Shown here: piece after piece, positions 6,208-9,075 of the stretch
How positions within the stretch are numbered: the stretch's first letter is position 1
Layout of the letters: each line of letters opens with the position of its first letter
NCBI GenBank assembly: GCA_011051475.1
Contig: DRLE01000077.1
Coordinates: 1 to 9,075, forward strand
DNA from: Gammaproteobacteria bacterium
GTDB taxonomy: Bacteria; Pseudomonadota; Gammaproteobacteria; SZUA-229
Length of the DNA stretch: 9,075 bases
Direction: 5' to 3'
Position numbers and translations under genes: made by a program
Notes under the pieces: generated by a model
Told to the model about the DNA's origin: nothing
Database searches by the model: none
The model's input: the letters and a program-made list of their open reading frames with translations, nothing else

Positions 6208-6219
6208 GGGCATTTGCCC
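6208..6219. promoter_or_regulatory. Palindromic operator candidate, promoter-proximal copy
   Basis: GGGCA-TT-TGCCC, a perfect 5-bp dyad. Together with 6180-6191 it fits GGRCATTTGYCC, with R and Y changing together so symmetry is kept. If transcription of the cytochrome gene starts near 6255, this site is centred at about -41.5, the classical class II activator position; the other would be at about -69.5. Confidence 0.6.
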
Positions 6220-6242
6220 GATGATATTGTGCCCCGAGTACC

Positions 6243-6248
6243 TACAAT
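6243..6248 (+). promoter_or_regulatory. Candidate -10 box of the cytochrome b561-like gene
   Basis: TACAAT matches the consensus -10 at five of six bases and lies 28 bases before the ATG. No -35 is recognisable at 16-18 bases upstream, which suits a promoter needing an activator. GGAGAG at 6267-6272 is the ribosome-binding site. Confidence 0.4.
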
Positions 6249-6276
6249 GGAGGGACTGAAATAACCGGAGAGAACA

Positions 6277-6912
6277 ATGTCGAATGTAAAACAGGTAAAA
6301 GTATGGGACCCGCTGGTAAGGCTTTTTCACTGGTCGCTGGTGCTGGCCTTTATCGTGGCCTATCTCACGGGAGAGGAGGAAGATGACCTTCATATCTACG
6401 CCGGTTATGTCATTCTCGGTCTGATCCTGTTCAGACTGCTCTGGGGCTTTATCGGCACGCGACACGCACGCTTCAGCGACTTTGTACGTTCGCCAACGGA
6501 AATTGCGAACTATATACGCGATATGCTCGCTGGCAGGGCAAAACGTTATATCGGCCATAACCCGGCCGGCGGCGCCATGATACTGGCACTGCTGCTTGGC
6601 CTGGCCATCACCACCTGGAGCGGTCTGGAGGTGTACGCCATCGAGGAGGGCGCCGGGCCACTGGCCGGTGCCTCGAATATCAGCCTGATCAGCCCTGCTT
6701 ACGCGGATGACGATGATGACGAGCATGAATATGGTCACCAGAAGGACGAAGACGAGGGTGAGGAAGAACTCTGGGAGGAGATCCACGAGGTGTCAGCCAA
6801 CCTTGTTCTGCTGCTGGTGATACTGCATGTGCTTGGCGTGGTGGTATCCGGCAGAATACATCATGAAAACCTGGTCAGGGCCATGATTACCGGCAGGAAG
6901 AAATCCGGTTAG
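6277..6912 (+). CDS. Cytochrome b561-like di-heme membrane protein (b-type subunit family)
   Basis: 211 residues starting KVWDPLVRLFHWSLV, the signature of the b561/Ni-Fe hydrogenase b-subunit family. Four transmembrane helices lie at about 15-31, 40-60, 99-116 and 173-190. His18 (FHW), His39 (DLHIYAGY), His170 (EEIHEVSAN) and His184 (LHVLGV) are the expected ligands for two b-hemes, and HNPAGGAM (94-101) is a family motif before helix 3. The role is inner-membrane electron transfer between quinone and a partner redox protein, but no partner such as a c-type cytochrome or hydrogenase is next to it. Unusual: between helices 3 and 4 there is a strongly acidic loop (about 144-168: five Asp in a row, His150 and His154, and several Glu). 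GGAGAG precedes the ATG at good distance. The gene is monocistronic here, converging on the phosphate transporter gene. Confidence 0.92.
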   Translation: MSNVKQVKVWDPLVRLFHWSLVLAFIVAYLTGEEEDDLHIYAGYVILGLILFRLLWGFIGTRHARFSDFVRSPTEIANYIRDMLAGRAKRYIGHNPAGGAMILALLLGLAITTWSGLEVYAIEEGAGPLAGASNISLISPAYADDDDDEHEYGHQKDEDEGEEELWEEIHEVSANLVLLLVILHVLGVVVSGRIHHENLVRAMITGRKKSG

Positions 6913-7051
6913 CCGACATGGGCGGTTAGTCGGGTCGGACTTGTATATACTGACGCCGGCAGCGCAATCTGGCCCCGGTTTTATTTGTATCAAATCCGGA
7001 TGGTGAAGGAAATTGAATATCTTTTCGACAAATGCTTCCGGGTTGTATTCC
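6913..7051. other. Convergent intergenic gap, no clear terminator
   Basis: 139 bases between two converging genes. The only structures I see are CCGAC/GTCGG (6913-6917 with 6929-6933) and ATTTG-TAT-CAAAT (6983-6995) set between two CCGG. Neither is followed by a proper T run in either direction, so I do not call a terminator. Confidence 0.4.
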
Positions 7052-8815
7052 CTATGCCTTGCTGGCAACTTCCGCGGGCACGAAGTCCTTGGCGATACGT
7101 TTTGTCAGCGTGTAAATACTGCGCAGCTTTTCCAGAAACTCCATTTCCAGTCTGACCAGCTGAAGCCGTGCGCCGTCTTTGCTGCCAAAGCGTTGCGCCT
7201 GGCTGGCAAGAAACTCGCTGACGATGCGGTGAACCTCTTCCTTCAGGGAAATGACTTCCTGCGCGGCCATTTCATCGTCTTCACGTATGGCCTGTATTAC
7301 CTGCTCAAGTGCATGGCCGACCTTCTCGGCGAGAGTAAAGGCCAGTAAGCGGGTGGCTTCACTGGGTGCGGTTTCAAGGCTGACAAAACGCTTGGCGAGT
7401 ACGAGCAGTTCATCGTTGATGATGTCGGCCAGGTTTTCCAGGTTGAGGGTGGTGCTCATCAGGGCCTGAAAGCGATCACTCTGTTTGTCGGTCAGGGACT
7501 GCTGGCGAATATCGCGCAGGTATTCCAGGATGGCATCATGCAGAATATCGACCTTGTCATCGAGTTTTCCGATGGCATCAAGGTCTTCCGTGTTTTTGCT
7601 GGCGAGACCGGTACGCAGCGTATCAAACATCTCGGTAATGATGTCACCCATATGGCCGATTTCATAACGCACCTGTTCCAGTGCGACACTGGGCACCTCA
7701 AGCACATCCGCCTCAAGATGAAGCGGTTCGATAATGACTTTTTCCTCGCTCGGACGTTCGGGCACAAGGCGTTCCGCCATGCGTGCAAACCAGGGTGTAA
7801 AGCCGATAAACAGCAGCGTATTGGCTACATTGAAAACCGTGTGGGCATTGGCAATCTGCCGGGGGACTTCTGCGGCCATTTTTGCCTTGCCGCTCAGTTC
7901 CGGCGCCGCGGGTGAGATGGCAACGATAAAATCGGCCAGCTGGGGAATAAACAGAAACCAGAGAAGAACGCCCGCCACGTTGAAAAGTACATGCACGGTG
8001 GCGGCTCTGACCGCTTCTACCGGCTTGCCGATAGAGGCCAGAACGGCGGTAACACAGGTGCCGATATTGGCGCCAAAGGCCAGGGCAATGCCTGCCGGCA
8101 GAGTGATAAGACCGGAAGAGGCCATGACAATGGCAATACCGGTGGTCGCCGCCGATGACTGCACCAGGCCGGTAAAGATGGCGCCGACAAGAATGCCCAG
8201 CAGCGGGTTTTCCATTTTGACCATGAGGTCGAGAAACGGCGGGTAGCTGCGCAGCGGCAGCATGCTATCGCCCATCACGCCCATGCCGTAGAACACCAGG
8301 CCCAGCCCCATAATCACGGCGCCATAGTGACGGGTTTTTTCCGCCTTGCCGGTGAACAGCAGAAAGAAACCGATGGCGACCATGATCAGCGCATAGTGGC
8401 TGACATTAAAGGCGACGATCTGGGCGGTAAAGGTGCTGCCGATATTGGCGCCCATAATAATGCCGACCGACTGGGTAAGCGTCATCAGGCCGGCGGAGAT
8501 AAAGCCGACCACCAGTACCGTGGTAACCGACGAGGAATTGAGTACCGCGGTGATAAAGGCGCCGGAGATCGCGCCCATTACCCGGTTTCGGGTCAGGCGG
8601 GAAAGCACCTGCTTGAGCGAGTCGCCGGCGGCCGCCTGCAGCCCTTCGGACATCTGTTCCATGCCGAAAAGAAACATGGCGAGGCCGCCAAACAGTCCCA
8701 TGCCAAGCGTAAACCATTCAATGTCCATCTCACTGTTCTGTGTTGCGGCCAGCGCCGGCAGGGCAAGAATAAAAAGCAGGAAGGCTGTCGTGAGCAGGAT
8801 CAGGCGAGAGCGCAT
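7052..8815 (-). CDS. Na+/phosphate cotransporter family protein with C-terminal PhoU-like domain
   Basis: 587 residues from the ATG at 8815. The N-terminus MRSRLILLTTAFLLFILALPALA looks like a signal peptide or first helix. Two inverted-repeat transport halves follow, with LNSSSVTTV plus GANIGST in the first and QSSAATT plus GANIGTC in the second, the hallmark of the Na/Pi cotransporter (NptA/YjbB, PF02690) family. The last 200 or so residues are helical and charged and resemble PhoU. The role is sodium-driven movement of inorganic phosphate across the inner membrane, import or export not decidable, with the PhoU part presumably regulatory. Start: an ATG at 8851 in the same frame adds 12 residues (MNQSSPFARIGL) but has no Shine-Dalgarno. 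The 8815 ATG has AGGA eight bases upstream and puts charged residues right before the hydrophobic core, so I prefer it. Confidence 0.93.
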   Translation of the reverse strand: MRSRLILLTTAFLLFILALPALAATQNSEMDIEWFTLGMGLFGGLAMFLFGMEQMSEGLQAAAGDSLKQVLSRLTRNRVMGAISGAFITAVLNSSSVTTVLVVGFISAGLMTLTQSVGIIMGANIGSTFTAQIVAFNVSHYALIMVAIGFFLLFTGKAEKTRHYGAVIMGLGLVFYGMGVMGDSMLPLRSYPPFLDLMVKMENPLLGILVGAIFTGLVQSSAATTGIAIVMASSGLITLPAGIALAFGANIGTCVTAVLASIGKPVEAVRAATVHVLFNVAGVLLWFLFIPQLADFIVAISPAAPELSGKAKMAAEVPRQIANAHTVFNVANTLLFIGFTPWFARMAERLVPERPSEEKVIIEPLHLEADVLEVPSVALEQVRYEIGHMGDIITEMFDTLRTGLASKNTEDLDAIGKLDDKVDILHDAILEYLRDIRQQSLTDKQSDRFQALMSTTLNLENLADIINDELLVLAKRFVSLETAPSEATRLLAFTLAEKVGHALEQVIQAIREDDEMAAQEVISLKEEVHRIVSEFLASQAQRFGSKDGARLQLVRLEMEFLEKLRSIYTLTKRIAKDFVPAEVASKA

Positions 8816-8880
8816 AAGACCGATCCTGGCAAATGGCGATGACTGGTTCATGGTAGTTGTTTCTGGTTGAAGCCGGGCTG

Positions 8881-8888
8881 ACTATAAT
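8881..8888. promoter_or_regulatory. Overlapping -10 boxes in a divergent intergenic region
   Basis: ACTATAAT gives a perfect TATAAT on the plus strand (8883-8888) and TATAGT on the minus strand (8886-8881). The minus-strand box would start transcription about 20-60 bases before the phosphate transporter gene. The plus-strand box would give the gene at 9064 a leader of about 170 bases. No good -35 is visible for either, so both are tentative. The rest of 8852-9063 holds only a small hairpin, GCCTG/CAGGC (9006-9010 with 9019-9023). Confidence 0.3.
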
Positions 8889-9063
8889 GCCTGCTCGGTG
8901 CGCGGCTGTACAGACCTGCAGAAATCTCCTTACCGTCCGCCAGTAGGTCGGGACGTCAGAAACAGTAACAGTGTGACTTGATTCCTCTATTACATGAAGG
9001 ACCTGGCCTGAAATCGAACAGGCGCAAACGGTCGTTTTCTGTTGATACTCACCGGAGATAACC

Positions 9064-9075
9064 ATGTTGAATGCA
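9064..9075 (+). CDS. Start of an unidentified gene (runs off the right edge)
   Basis: Only four codons are present, ATG TTG AAT GCA (MLNA). The call rests on a good ribosome-binding site, GGAG at 9054-9057, six bases before the ATG and very like the one preceding the cytochrome gene. The position also fits: about 210 bases of non-coding DNA separate it from a divergent gene. Nothing can be said about the product. Confidence 0.5.

Noticed and set aside
6204..6220. Sigma-54 promoter (GG and GC elements around the proximal palindrome)
   Set aside because: The GG and GC doublets are nine bases apart instead of the required ten, and the palindrome explains the same bases better.
6109..6786. 225-residue open frame opposite the cytochrome gene
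   Set aside because: It is the antisense of a well-supported b561-family gene and has no family resemblance of its own.
7013..7348. 111-residue plus-strand frame starting at a TTG in the convergent gap
   Set aside because: Most of it is antisense to the PhoU-like end of the phosphate transporter gene and it resembles nothing known.
8730..9065. 111-residue open frame on the minus strand upstream of the phosphate transporter
   Set aside because: It overlaps the transporter's coding start in another frame, shows no domain, and crosses both candidate promoters.

Overview
The window reads as chromosomal DNA of a gram-negative bacterium, most likely a gammaproteobacterium. The protein families (HAE1-type RND efflux, NhaA, DUF2288, a b561-type cytochrome, a Na/Pi cotransporter with a PhoU-like tail), the moderately high GC and the tight same-strand packing all fit; I cannot name a genus. 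I see no rRNA, tRNA, CRISPR array, insertion sequence, integrase or phage gene. Nine protein genes are well supported and a tenth just starts at the right edge.

Layout, left to right. From 1 to 6142 seven genes lie on the minus strand. In transcription order they are a membrane-anchored LuxR-type regulator (6142-5639), an LDH-like malate dehydrogenase (5527-4598), a double Lcl_C/DUF1566 protein (4585-3545), DUF2288 (3316-2963), the Na+/H+ antiporter NhaA (2966-1791), an RND periplasmic adaptor lipoprotein (1719-649), and the N-terminal third or less of an RND pump (608 to beyond the left edge). Divergent from the regulator, on the plus strand, is a cytochrome b561-like membrane protein (6277-6912). 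It converges on a minus-strand Na+/phosphate cotransporter-like gene (8815 or 8851 down to 7052). A new plus-strand gene begins at 9064.

Likely units: mdh-lcl (12-base gap, same frame); DUF2288-nhaA (ATGA overlap), possibly reading on into the adaptor and pump genes; and two divergent regulatory regions (6143-6276 and 8852-9063). Functionally the window mixes sodium and proton handling (NhaA), sodium-linked phosphate uptake, drug or solvent efflux, central carbon metabolism and membrane electron transfer. They look like neighbouring housekeeping units rather than one dedicated system.

I found no convincing new multi-gene system. The signals that known genes do not explain are regulatory. First, two near-identical palindromes with compensated base changes sit in the regulator/cytochrome intergenic region, with the nearer one centred where a class II activator would bind. 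Second, a twice-repeated element of about 40 bases, with differing but still complementary boundary stems, lies upstream of DUF2288-nhaA, with a TATAAT box and an abutting dyad between the two copies. The in-frame TAG between mdh and lcl and the acidic, His-containing loop of the cytochrome are secondary points of interest.
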